DNA of 6,124 bases, taken from positions 1-6,124 of the forward strand of contig JAJYOO010000160.1 in assembly GCA_021796155.1 (NCBI GenBank), written 5' to 3'. The notes beneath the pieces are model-generated. The model did not search any database and was not told the origin of the DNA. It saw only the letters and a list, made by a program, of their open reading frames with translations. Position numbers and translations under genes: made by a program. This DNA comes from Chloroflexota bacterium (lineage in GTDB: Bacteria; Chloroflexota; Anaerolineae; Anaerolineales; Villigracilaceae). This document shows, in pieces, positions 1-5,681 of the stretch. How positions within the stretch are numbered: position 1 is the first letter of the stretch; the number at the start of each line of letters is the position of its first letter.

Positions 1-672
1 AACCACAGTCTCCTGAACAGCAGGAACAGGGAAGAATGCAAGAATACCGCCGGTGAAACCGATCATCAAAATGCCCGATATAACTGTGATCCAGATCATG
101 GTTTTGGTGGATGTCTTCTTGAAGACAAATGTCATCAGCGCCAACAGAATCATCGCCGCGGCAGGAATGACCATGCCTGCAGTGGCTTGAAGAATACCGG
201 GCAGCATCGAGCCATTTTCCATGACGGTGGGAATATCGGCCATGAGAGTCAGCATCACGATATCGAGTACCATGATCGCCATGACCGAAATCGGCAGGAC
301 ACGTTTGCCATAATAGCGATTCGGACTGCGGTCAATGAATGGCATCAACGCCAGGACGAGGATCGCGATCCCCGGACCAACCACAGTGGCAAGCCATTCG
401 ATCTTGCCCAACACTGGAATTTGTCCGTAGATCGCGAGGAACTTGAAAAGGAAAAGGAAATACCATTCAGGTCGCGGGATGTAAGTCGTGTCGCTGGGAT
501 CAACCTTAGGCTGAGCTGCCACACCGATAAATGTTGCCAGCATAACCAGCAGGATGAAGATTCCCAAAGACACGATCACATCTTTGAAGATGCTATCTGG
601 CCAGAAACGCTCGCCTCGATTGAGTTCGCGTTCGTAGCGCTTATTGATTTTCTGTTTTGTTTCGTTATCCAT
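1..672 (-). CDS. Cytochrome b C-terminal / subunit IV-like protein of a bc complex (partial, 3' end outside window)
   Basis: The open frame starts at ATG 672-670 and runs through the left edge: 224 codons, no stop. It should be the subunit carrying the C-terminal half of cytochrome b, forming part of the quinol-oxidation (Qo) site in the cytoplasmic membrane. Visible features: a charged N-terminus, an FWP motif at residues 23-25, a membrane segment at about 32-53, the diagnostic P68-E69-W70-Y71 motif, then FLFLFKFL. A second membrane segment (about 90-110) ends in PFIDR, typical of this family, and a third lies at about 126-145. Two further hydrophobic segments (about 158-183 and 190-213) go beyond the three of canonical subunit IV. 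An AAGGAA ribosome site lies 6 bases before the start, and the cytochrome b6 gene ends 10 bases upstream. Gene order matches qcrABC, where the third protein carries a fused cytochrome c domain; whether one follows here cannot be seen. Family assignment is firm; the full architecture is unknown. Confidence 0.92.
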   Translation of the reverse strand, partial: MDNETKQKINKRYERELNRGERFWPDSIFKDVIVSLGIFILLVMLATFIGVAAQPKVDPSDTTYIPRPEWYFLFLFKFLAIYGQIPVLGKIEWLATVVGPGIAILVLALMPFIDRSPNRYYGKRVLPISVMAIMVLDIVMLTLMADIPTVMENGSMLPGILQATAGMVIPAAAMILLALMTFVFKKTSTKTMIWITVISGILMIGFTGGILAFFPVPAVQETVV

Positions 673-682
673 AGCGCGTTCC

Positions 683-1342
683 TTAATCTTCCTTCGACGG
701 GAAGTACGACTCGCCATGCTTGATGATGAGATACAGATGCACACCGATCAAACCCGCCAAAGCGGATGGCAGCATCCAGATATGGGCGGAGAAAAACCGT
801 TGTAACGTGAGCGCACTCAAGTCCGAACCGCCGCGCAGGGCTTTGAGAATGAAATCGCCGATGAACGGCACGCTTCCCGCAATCTGCGTGCCAACCGTTG
901 TCGCCCAATAGGACTGCTGATTCCACGGAAGCAAATATCCGGTGAAACCCATGCCAAGGGTCAAAAGGAACAGACCGATGCCAATCAGCCAGGTCAACTC
1001 ACGCGGATATTTAAATGAAGCTGTCACGAACACGCGAATCATATGAACAAAAACGACGATTACCATCAGGGTCGCACCCCAATGATGGATGCCGCGGATC
1101 AGCCAACCAAATGCCACACCATTCATGATGTAGTTGATGCTATCGTACGCGTGGTCGGGCGAAGGCGTGTAATAAACGGTCAGAAAAATTCCGGTCACAC
1201 CCTGCAGGATAAACAGGAATAAACTGGCTGAGCCGAGTGTATTCCACCAGGTGCCTTTCGGCTCAGGGCGATCAAGCAAATTTTTATAGAGATCGTTCAG
1301 GCCAAGCCGTTCATCCAGCCATTCATAAATCTTTTTCCACAT
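683..1342 (-). CDS. qcrB: Cytochrome b6-type subunit (QcrB/PetB-like) of a quinol:cytochrome c oxidoreductase
   Basis: 219 residues, the usual length of the split b6-type cytochrome b. It is an integral membrane protein that binds two b haems and moves electrons across the membrane in the Q cycle. Four membrane segments lie at about 35-58, 86-106, 115-139 and 185-208. The haem ligands are visible as H86 and H100 in helix B and H187 and H202 in helix D. The 14-residue interval between the last two is the b6/QcrB spacing rather than the 13 of mitochondrial-type bc1. Other family marks are RGIHHWGA (83-90), PRELTW (113-118) and GYLLPW (135-140). The position of the cysteine that binds haem c-i in b6f and Bacillus QcrB is Thr35 here. 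The start at 1342 has AAGGAAGG a few bases upstream, inside the end of the Rieske gene, with a 2-base gap between the genes. The symbol follows operon order and resemblance to QcrB; petB would be an equally fair label. Confidence 0.95.
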   Translation of the reverse strand: MWKKIYEWLDERLGLNDLYKNLLDRPEPKGTWWNTLGSASLFLFILQGVTGIFLTVYYTPSPDHAYDSINYIMNGVAFGWLIRGIHHWGATLMVIVVFVHMIRVFVTASFKYPRELTWLIGIGLFLLTLGMGFTGYLLPWNQQSYWATTVGTQIAGSVPFIGDFILKALRGGSDLSALTLQRFFSAHIWMLPSALAGLIGVHLYLIIKHGESYFPSKED

Positions 1343-1344
1343 GG

Positions 1345-1857
1345 CTAGCCTTCCTTATAATAAATTTCAAGCACGCCGTCCTGCGTTACACGGAAATCTG
1401 TAAACTGGTCAAGCGGACGGGGCGGAGGACCGCCTAAAACTTTTCCATCTATACCGAATTTTCCATCGTGGCATGGACAGATAAACGCCTGTGCGTCTTC
1501 CCTCCAATTAACAGTGCAGCCCAGATGCGTGCAGCGGCTGTTGAAAATAACCATGTCGGTTGGATTATCAGATTTGCGAATCACAAACCCGCCGTGACTC
1601 GTCGATGTGCGTTCCCAGCCATTGACCTGGACGCGCGTAAACGAGAACGCATATGGCTTTCCGATTTGCATGTCTGCAAATTTACCGATGGGAATCCACG
1701 CTTCTTTTGCGCCGGACTTGAAAGCGGGGTCGAGCAAATAGGCAATGGCCGGCAACCCGACGGCCAACCCGATAACTCCCCCCACGATGCCGGTTGTGAC
1801 CTTGATAAAGTCACGACGGCTTATATCGTTATAGCCTGAATGAGCTTCATCAGACAT
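1345..1857 (-). CDS. qcrA: Rieske [2Fe-2S] iron-sulfur protein of the bc complex, Tat-exported
   Basis: 170 residues. It takes one electron from quinol at the Qo site and passes it to the c-type cytochrome acceptor. The N-terminus has a twin-arginine motif, S-R-R-D-F-I-K at 13-19, followed by one hydrophobic segment (about 20-42) that probably stays as the membrane anchor. The cluster-binding boxes are C109-T-H111-L-G-C114 and C127-P-C129-H130. By family knowledge C109, H111, C127 and H130 hold the cluster, and C114 and C129 form the disulfide. A GPPPRPL proline loop (143-149) follows. The start at 1857 is chosen because GGAGG sits 5 bases upstream and the Tat motif then falls near residue 13; the frame stays open back to 1965, but that extension has no such support. 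First gene of its operon, 2 bases before the cytochrome b6 gene. The upstream leader contains a hairpin with a T-run that could control expression. Confidence 0.95.
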   Translation of the reverse strand: MSDEAHSGYNDISRRDFIKVTTGIVGGVIGLAVGLPAIAYLLDPAFKSGAKEAWIPIGKFADMQIGKPYAFSFTRVQVNGWERTSTSHGGFVIRKSDNPTDMVIFNSRCTHLGCTVNWREDAQAFICPCHDGKFGIDGKVLGGPPPRPLDQFTDFRVTQDGVLEIYYKEG

Positions 1858-1896
1858 AGACACCTCCGCGAACAGCGCGTCGCCGCAATCCGCAAA

Positions 1897-1942
1897 AGAC
1901 CCACGATGGGAATTCTCTCTAAATCGTTCCCAAAATGGGTCT
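1897..1942 (-). terminator. Two-part hairpin with T-run in the Rieske operon leader (candidate attenuator)
   Basis: The outer arms AGACCCA (1897-1903) and TGGGTCT (1936-1942) pair over 7 bases. After a 3x3 internal mismatch, TGGGAA (1907-1912) pairs with TTCCCA (1927-1932) over 6 bases, leaving a 14-base loop. Read on the minus strand the hairpin runs directly into TTTT (complement of 1894-1897), about 37 bases before the Rieske start codon. That is the shape of a weak intrinsic terminator lying in a 5' leader, which suggests attenuation or a structured untranslated region. The T-run is short, so it may not terminate efficiently. It could also be a DNA-level palindrome for a regulator. Confidence 0.45.
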
Positions 1943-1987
1943 CGCTTCTCGCAATGGCGCGACAATTCGATTAGAATTAGACGGCTT

Positions 1988-2007
1988 GTACGAATAAACG
2001 AGCGTAC
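1988..2007. repeat. Inverted repeat GTACG-N10-CGTAC, possible operator
   Basis: Perfect 5-base arms (1988-1992 and 2003-2007) lie 10 bases apart, so their centres are 15 bases apart. The site sits just downstream of the minus-strand TATAAT and so would overlap the presumed transcription start of the bc operon. This layout suits a dimeric repressor. Arms this short can arise by chance, so the assignment is weak. Confidence 0.25.
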
Positions 2008-2016
2008 TTATTTTGG

Positions 2017-2045
2017 ATTATAAAGGTCTGCCTGCCCTTTATTAG
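2017..2045 (-). promoter_or_regulatory. Candidate promoter of the Rieske-cytochrome b operon
   Basis: The minus strand reads a perfect TATAAT (complement of 2017-2022). At 17-base spacing the -35 position (complement of 2040-2045) reads CTAATA, only 3 of 6 to consensus. Transcription would start near 2010 and give a leader of about 150 bases containing the 1897-1942 hairpin. The perfect -10 box and position are in favour; the poor -35 box and the AT-rich setting are against. Confidence 0.35.
2020..2042. repeat. 7-base-pair inverted repeat overlapping the minus-strand -10 box
   Basis: ATAAAGG (2020-2026) is matched perfectly by CCTTTAT (2036-2042) around a 9-base loop. The left arm covers part of the candidate minus-strand TATAAT, so a protein bound here could block the bc operon promoter. 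Alternatively it is a small hairpin in a plus-strand RNA that leads into the large hairpin at 2065-2120. Confidence 0.35.
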
Positions 2046-2064
2046 AGGATGTGTGGAATGAAAT

Positions 2065-2124
2065 AACGAGGACGATTGTCACTTTCTGGCTTCAATCCGC
2101 CAAAGGATAATCGCCTCGTTTTTT
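2065..2124 (+). terminator. Long hairpin followed by six T, upstream of sdhC (terminator, attenuator or small-RNA 3' end)
   Basis: The 3' arm 2099-2120 (22 bases) pairs without a gap to the 5' arm 2065-2090, which has four unpaired bases: A2072, A2081 and T2085-C2086. The outermost block is AACGAGG(A)CGATT against AATCGCCTCGTT, 12 base pairs; blocks of 3 (one a G-T wobble), 3 and 4 pairs follow, closing an 8-base loop (2091-2098). T2119-T2124 follow immediately, as in an intrinsic terminator on the plus strand. No gene lies upstream on this strand, so it would terminate either a leader transcript of the sdh operon or an unrecognised small RNA, or stop stray transcription. A small palindromic repeat element is another possibility. 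Confidence 0.6.
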
Positions 2125-2146
2125 AGTAGTTTGTTGTATGCGCGAC

Positions 2147-2175
2147 ATGGCACTTCCCACAACAAGAGGTAAAAT
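2147..2175 (+). promoter_or_regulatory. Candidate promoter of the sdhCDAB operon
   Basis: ATGGCA (2147-2152, 4 of 6 to TTGACA) is followed after exactly 17 bases by TAAAAT (2170-2175, 5 of 6 to TATAAT). A start near 2182 would leave a leader of about 30 bases that just includes the sdhC ribosome site and lies downstream of the big hairpin. It is plausible from spacing and position, but not tested. If instead transcription starts farther left, the hairpin would be part of the leader. Confidence 0.4.
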
Positions 2176-2197
2176 ATGTGCTCATGCAAAATTCACC

Positions 2198-2205
2198 AAA
2201 GGAGG
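2198..2205 (+). promoter_or_regulatory. Strong ribosome-binding site that fixes the sdhC start at 2211
   Basis: AAAGGAGG lies 5 bases before ATG 2211, near-ideal strength and spacing. The same frame is open back to a GTG at 2178, but that codon has no ribosome site and would put this motif inside the coding region. Confidence 0.85.
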
Positions 2206-2210
2206 CACAG

Positions 2211-2585
2211 ATGGCTCTGACTAGGAACGTCAGCCTGGCGAACGCCTTGCGTTACAAAGGGCAAGGTCCCATGCTGACGTATATCCTGCATCGTATCGGT
2301 GGGGTTGGGATGGCGGTCTTCATCACAATACACATCCTGGCATCATTCGTGGGAGGGAAAGCTGGAATTTTCGCAAACTCTATTTACGAAAACTGGCTCT
2401 TCCAAATCTTTATTTTCTTTTTCGTGCTGTTCCATGCCATCAATGGTCTGAGAATCACCATCCTCGATCTGTTCCCTAAATTGATTGTCCATCAACGCGA
2501 AGCCATTTGGGTGGAATGGGCTGTGTTCCTGCCTATTTACGGGTTGGCTCTCTACGTTATCATCCGCACAGGATTGGGAGGCTAG
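2211..2585 (+). CDS. sdhC: Succinate dehydrogenase cytochrome b subunit SdhC (membrane anchor)
   Basis: 124 residues. One of two membrane anchors of succinate:quinone oxidoreductase; it helps bind haem b and forms part of the quinone site. Three membrane segments lie at about 24-47, 62-86 and 99-119. The family signature H27-R28-x-G-G-V (HR-x-S/T-G-V type) opens helix 1. H75-A-I-N-G79-L-R81-(x)4-D86 aligns without gaps to E. coli SdhC H84-V-V-V-G-I-R-(x)4-D, so H75 is the likely haem ligand. The residue aligning with E. coli quinone-site Ser27 is Tyr24. The start is set by AAAGGAGG at 2198-2205. sdhD begins one base after the stop, so translation is probably coupled. First gene of a four-gene operon that includes sdhA and sdhB, which makes the identity secure. 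Confidence 0.95.
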   Translation: MALTRNVSLANALRYKGQGPMLTYILHRIGGVGMAVFITIHILASFVGGKAGIFANSIYENWLFQIFIFFFVLFHAINGLRITILDLFPKLIVHQREAIWVEWAVFLPIYGLALYVIIRTGLGG

Positions 2586-2586
2586 A

Positions 2587-3024
2587 ATGGCAGCAACATC
2601 GAAATCGAGGACAGTCCCCATTACAAAGCGCGGCCTTAACTTTGAAACGATCATGTGGATCTTCACGCGCTTCTCTGCGCTGGCAATGTACGCATTGATC
2701 TTGTTTGCTATCATCGGCGCATTGATCATGGGTGCGCGCACGCAGATGAATCTGGCAGATGTACTGCGCTGGGGCTTCATGCCCAACTCAACTCACGTGC
2801 GGAATACGAATGTGCCCGACCTCGCACCCTGGTCAACATCCTTCTGGAGGGCAGTTGCAAGTTTATTGCTTCTCGTGGCAACCGCACACGGTGTGCATGG
2901 ACTGGTTGTGATCTGCGATGATTACATCGTAAGCCCGCGAGGCAGGCAGATTGTTCGCTTGATCAGCATCGTCTTCATGATCGCGATGATCGTGATTGGT
3001 CTTTATGTAGTTTGGACTCTCTAG
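2587..3024 (+). CDS. sdhD: Succinate dehydrogenase membrane anchor subunit SdhD
   Basis: 145 residues, starting at ATG 2587 with GGGAGG (2576-2581) 5 bases upstream, the ribosome site overlapping the last codons of sdhC. It is the second membrane anchor of complex II. Three membrane segments lie at about 22-49, 87-110 and 121-144. H101-G-V-H-G105-(x)6-D112-Y113 aligns position by position with E. coli SdhD H71-(x)3-G75-(x)6-D82-Y83, giving the second haem ligand (H101; H104 is a less likely alternative) and the conserved Asp-Tyr pair at the quinone site. The loop between helices 1 and 2 (about residues 50-86) is long, with RWGF, many Asn and a Trp-rich end; it should face outside the cytoplasm. 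SdhD sequences vary widely, so the call rests on these motifs and the operon position. sdhA starts 10 bases after the stop. Confidence 0.93.
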   Translation: MAATSKSRTVPITKRGLNFETIMWIFTRFSALAMYALILFAIIGALIMGARTQMNLADVLRWGFMPNSTHVRNTNVPDLAPWSTSFWRAVASLLLLVATAHGVHGLVVICDDYIVSPRGRQIVRLISIVFMIAMIVIGLYVVWTL

Positions 3025-3034
3025 GAGTTATTGC

Positions 3035-4828
3035 ATGGCAAACGTTCATGAATTTGACGTAGTGGTCGTCGGCGCGGGCGGCTCCGGACTCATGGCCGGG
3101 TTATATGCTTCGCGCGGTGCAAAGACCGCTGTCATTAGCAAGTTATATCCCACGCGTTCCCATACCGGCGCGGCGCAAGGCGGGATCAGCGCGGCATTTG
3201 GAAATCTAGAAGAAGACAAACCCGAATGGCATACCTACGACACAGTCAAAGGCTCGGACTATCTGGGCGATCAGGATGCCATTGAGTTCATGTGCAATGA
3301 AGCCATTGACGCCGTGCTCGAACTCGAACACATGGGATTGCCGTTCGATCGCACGCCTGAAGGACGCATCCTTCAACGGAATTTTGGCGGGCACACCAAC
3401 AATGAAACCGGCAAACCTGTCCGACGTGCCTGCCACGCAGCCGACCGCACGGGGCACATGATCCTTCAAACGCTGTATCAACAATGTTTGAAGAACAAAG
3501 TTAACTTTTTTGATGAATACCAGGTTTTGGATTTGCTTATCGTGAATGGCAAGACCGCTGGCGTGGTCGCCGTTGAATTGGCAACCGGCGAATTGCACAC
3601 GTTCCATGCAAAGGCCGTGATCTTCGCAACCGGCGGACATGGCCGCGTCTTCGAGATCACATCCAATGCGTATGCTTATACCGGCGATGGCGCAGCCATC
3701 CTTTCGCGGCGCGGACTTCCGCTCGAGGACATGGAATTCTTCCAGTTCCATCCGACCGGCATTTATAAACTTGGTATTTTGATCACCGAAGGCGTGCGCG
3801 GTGAAGGCGGTGTTCTCATCAACGATAAAGGCGAGCGCTTCATGCCAAAGTACGCACCGCACGTCAAAGATTTGGCATCGCGCGATGTGGTCAGCCGTGC
3901 AATCTACACTGAAATCCGCGAAGGCCGCGGCATCAAAGGCTCGAATTACGTTTATCTCGACATTCGTCCGGAGTCGGTGATCAAATATGCCGCGGAAGAT
4001 GGACACGTCAATTCGGATGGTTCGCCGTACAAGATCACAGCTGAAGAACTGCTTAAGAAGCTCCCCGATATTATTGACTTCAACCGCGTTTATCTTGGCA
4101 TTGACCCGATGACTCAGATGATGCCGATCCAGCCAACGGCGCATTACTCAATGGGCGGTATCCCGACCAACCAATATGGCGAGGTTGTGATTGACGACAA
4201 GAAGACGGTCTTTCCCGGACTCTTTGCAGTCGGCGAATGCGCCTGCGTTTCCGTCCACGGTGCGAATCGACTCGGGACAAATTCATTGCTCGACCTGATT
4301 GTGTTTGGTAAACACGCAGGTCAGCGCGCTGCTCAATTTGCCAAACAAGCCGATTTCCAGAAATTGCCGGATGACCCAACAGCCGAGGCGCGCTCTCAAT
4401 TTGACGGACTCCGCAACGGGTCGGGAAAAGAGAACGTGTTCGACATCAGCAAAGAAATGAAGAAGGTCATGTTCGATGATGTCGGCATTTATCGTAACGA
4501 GAAGAGCATGAAGTCGGCCATCGAAAAAATTGCGGAATTGAAGGAACGCTTCAAACATGTCCGCATCACAGACACAGGCAAGATTTTCAACACTGAGCTG
4601 CTCAACGCGTGGGAATTGGGCAATATGCTCGATGTTGCAGATGTGATCGCCGAGTGTGCGTTGAACCGGAAGGAATCGCGCGGCGGACATTCACGCGAGG
4701 ACTTTCCGAAACGCGACGACCAGAACTGGCTGAAACATACTTTAGCCTGGAGGAAGAACGGCAAAGTCGAGATCGGATATAAGCCAGTTGCGATTACGAA
4801 ATACCAACCTAAAGAGAGAGTTTATTAG
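3035..4828 (+). CDS. sdhA: Succinate dehydrogenase flavoprotein subunit SdhA
   Basis: 597 residues, near the usual length. It oxidises succinate to fumarate in the TCA cycle on the cytoplasmic side of the membrane and passes electrons via covalent FAD to SdhB. In order: an FAD dinucleotide-binding motif G13-A-G-G-S-G18; H43 in R-S-H-T-G-A-A, the covalent FAD histidine (E. coli H45); [11 protein letters not shown] (131-141); and the substrate-site H239 in F-H-P-T-G (E. coli H242). Then come the proton-shuttle R283 in S-R-D-V-V-S-R (E. coli R286), H370 in H-Y-S-M-G-G (E. coli H354) and R412 in G-A-N-R-L-G-T-N-S. The C-terminal region has the [11 protein letters not shown] block and ends in ERVY. 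All catalytic positions are intact. The ribosome site AGGAG overlaps the sdhD stop codon, 7 bases before the start. sdhB follows after 11 bases. The covalent-FAD context plus two haem-binding anchors favours succinate dehydrogenase over fumarate reductase, though direction cannot be proven from sequence. Confidence 0.98.
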   Translation: MANVHEFDVVVVGAGGSGLMAGLYASRGAKTAVISKLYPTRSHTGAAQGGISAAFGNLEEDKPEWHTYDTVKGSDYLGDQDAIEFMCNEAIDAVLELEHMGLPFDRTPEGRILQRNFGGHTNNETGKPVRRACHAADRTGHMILQTLYQQCLKNKVNFFDEYQVLDLLIVNGKTAGVVAVELATGELHTFHAKAVIFATGGHGRVFEITSNAYAYTGDGAAILSRRGLPLEDMEFFQFHPTGIYKLGILITEGVRGEGGVLINDKGERFMPKYAPHVKDLASRDVVSRAIYTEIREGRGIKGSNYVYLDIRPESVIKYAAEDGHVNSDGSPYKITAEELLKKLPDIIDFNRVYLGIDPMTQMMPIQPTAHYSMGGIPTNQYGEVVIDDKKTVFPGLFAVGECACVSVHGANRLGTNSLLDLIVFGKHAGQRAAQFAKQADFQKLPDDPTAEARSQFDGLRNGSGKENVFDISKEMKKVMFDDVGIYRNEKSMKSAIEKIAELKERFKHVRITDTGKIFNTELLNAWELGNMLDVADVIAECALNRKESRGGHSREDFPKRDDQNWLKHTLAWRKNGKVEIGYKPVAITKYQPKERVY

Positions 4829-4839
4829 TTGAGGCTGCC

Positions 4840-5547
4840 ATGCAGGTAACACTAAAAGTCTTCCGCTACAATCCTGAAGTTGACAAGAAGTGGCATTACG
4901 AAACGTATAATCTCGATGTCGAAGAAACCGAGCGCATTCTTGATCTGCTCGAACTGGTCAAAGGTCACTATGATGGCACGCTTTCGTTCCGGCGGTCATG
5001 CGCGCACGGTGTATGCGGATCGGATGCGATGCGAATCAACGGACATAACATGTTGGCATGCAAAACGCTTGTGCGCGATGTCGGCGACAAAATCACGGTC
5101 GAACCTCTGCTTGGTTTGAAGGTTATGAAAGATTTGATCGTGGACATGGAACCGTTCTTCGATAATTACAAAAAGGTTCTGCCTTATTTCATCAATGACA
5201 GCCCGCTTCCCGCGGATGGAAAAGAGCGGCTCCAGTCCCCTGAACAGCGTGCCCGCTTCGACGATACGACAAAGTGCATTTTGTGTGCGGCCTGCACGAC
5301 CTCCTGTCCATCATTCTGGGGCAGCGATGATTACCTTGGCCCAGCCGCGTTGGTCGCCGCACATCGCTTCATCTTCGATAGCCGCGACGAAGCTGCAGCA
5401 CAGCGTTTGCAGGTTGTCAGCGAAACAAGCGGTGTGGCGCGCTGTCATACCGTCTATAACTGCACGATGGCCTGTCCGCGTGATATTCAAATTACCAAAG
5501 CGATTGGTGAATTGAAGCTGGCAACCTTGACGGGAAAAGTGGATTAG
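4840..5547 (+). CDS. sdhB: Succinate dehydrogenase iron-sulfur subunit SdhB
   Basis: 235 residues (E. coli 238). It carries electrons from FAD in SdhA to the quinone site through three clusters. The N-terminal ferredoxin-like domain holds the [2Fe-2S] ligands C54, C59, D62 and C74, with aspartate at the third position as in E. coli (D63). The C-terminal domain has C146-I-L-C149-A-A-C152-T-T-S-C156-P and C202-(x)5-C208-T-M-A-C212-P. By family knowledge C146, C149, C152 and C212 bind the [4Fe-4S] cluster, and C156, C202 and C208 the [3Fe-4S] cluster. All are present. The ribosome site is a modest GAGG (4831-4834), 5 bases before ATG. Last gene of the operon: the terminator hairpin begins 30 bases after the stop. 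No oddity is seen. Confidence 0.98.
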   Translation: MQVTLKVFRYNPEVDKKWHYETYNLDVEETERILDLLELVKGHYDGTLSFRRSCAHGVCGSDAMRINGHNMLACKTLVRDVGDKITVEPLLGLKVMKDLIVDMEPFFDNYKKVLPYFINDSPLPADGKERLQSPEQRARFDDTTKCILCAACTTSCPSFWGSDDYLGPAALVAAHRFIFDSRDEAAAQRLQVVSETSGVARCHTVYNCTMACPRDIQITKAIGELKLATLTGKVD

Positions 5548-5552
5548 CGAAC

Positions 5553-5575
5553 AGAAAATAGTGAGTAGAAAGTAG
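5553..5575 (+). repeat. Short imperfect direct repeat AGAAA(A/G)TAG
   Basis: AGAAAATAG (5553-5561) recurs as AGAAAGTAG (5567-5575), 14 bases later, between the sdhB stop codon and the terminator. Two copies with one mismatch could be chance in an A-rich spacer. Confidence 0.3.
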
Positions 5576-5576
5576 C

Positions 5577-5610
5577 ACTGGCCGCGCTTGCAGGCGCGGC
5601 CAGTTGTTTT
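5577..5610 (+). terminator. Intrinsic terminator of the sdhCDAB operon
   Basis: The arms ACTGGCCGCGC (5577-5587) and GCGCGGCCAGT (5594-5604) form an 11-base-pair perfect, GC-rich stem around the loop TTGCAG, followed by TTGTTTT (5604-5610). It lies 30 bases after sdhB. Read on the minus strand there is no T-run after the stem, so it acts in the plus direction. Confidence 0.92.
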
Positions 5611-5632
5611 AAAGGCTGGACTTTCTTATAAT
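5604..5632 (+). promoter_or_regulatory. Candidate promoter for the exported-protein gene
   Basis: A perfect TATAAT (5627-5632) is preceded at exactly 17 bases by TTGTTT (5604-5609, TTG plus three mismatches). The -35 element coincides with the T-run of the sdh terminator. Transcription would start near 5640, about 42 bases before the ATG at 5682. Support comes from the perfect -10 box and the terminator isolating this gene from the sdh operon. Confidence 0.5.
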
Positions 5633-5681
5633 AATTTCGGGGCAACAGAAATCGTGACATACATTGTCGAGCAGAGGGCCT

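Larger units (their letters stand above)
1858..2210. other. Divergent intergenic control region between the bc-complex and succinate dehydrogenase operons
   Basis: 353 bases with no convincing gene between two outward-facing operons, so both sets of promoters must lie here or be internal. In order on the plus strand it holds the Rieske ribosome site (complement of about 1863-1868), a two-part hairpin (1897-1942), and a short inverted repeat AATTC-gatta-GAATT (1964-1978). Next come an inverted repeat GTACG-N10-CGTAC (1988-2007), a perfect TATAAT on the minus strand (2017-2022), a 7-base-pair hairpin (2020-2042), a 22-base-pair hairpin with a T-run (2065-2124), a candidate plus-strand promoter (2147-2175) and the sdhC ribosome site (2198-2205). 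The density of inverted repeats is seen directly; their roles are inferred. Confidence 0.7.

Noticed and set aside
187..723. 178-codon plus-strand frame opposite the cytochrome b C-terminal gene
   Set aside because: Its translation is rich in His, Asp and Arg without any fold signature, while the minus strand encodes a membrane protein with PEWY.
1858..1965. N-terminal extension of the Rieske protein to an upstream ATG at 1965
   Set aside because: The 36 added residues look unlike a protein leader, would bury the Tat signal, and include the leader hairpin. A GGAGG site stands right before the ATG at 1857.
2178..2210. GTG start for sdhC 11 codons upstream
   Set aside because: There is no ribosome site before it, and the strong AAAGGAGG would lie inside the coding sequence.
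2485..2586. Longer sdhD start inside sdhC
   Set aside because: It would overlap sdhC by about 100 bases. The ATG at 2587 has GGGAGG at proper spacing and gives a normal SdhD N-terminus.
3206..4144. 312-codon open frame antisense to sdhA
   Set aside because: It lies wholly opposite a well conserved gene with every catalytic motif. The frame has no recognisable domain and is explained by sdhA codon bias.
4283..4690. Antisense frame in the 3' half of sdhA
   Set aside because: It is a shadow of sdhA with no ribosome site or domain.
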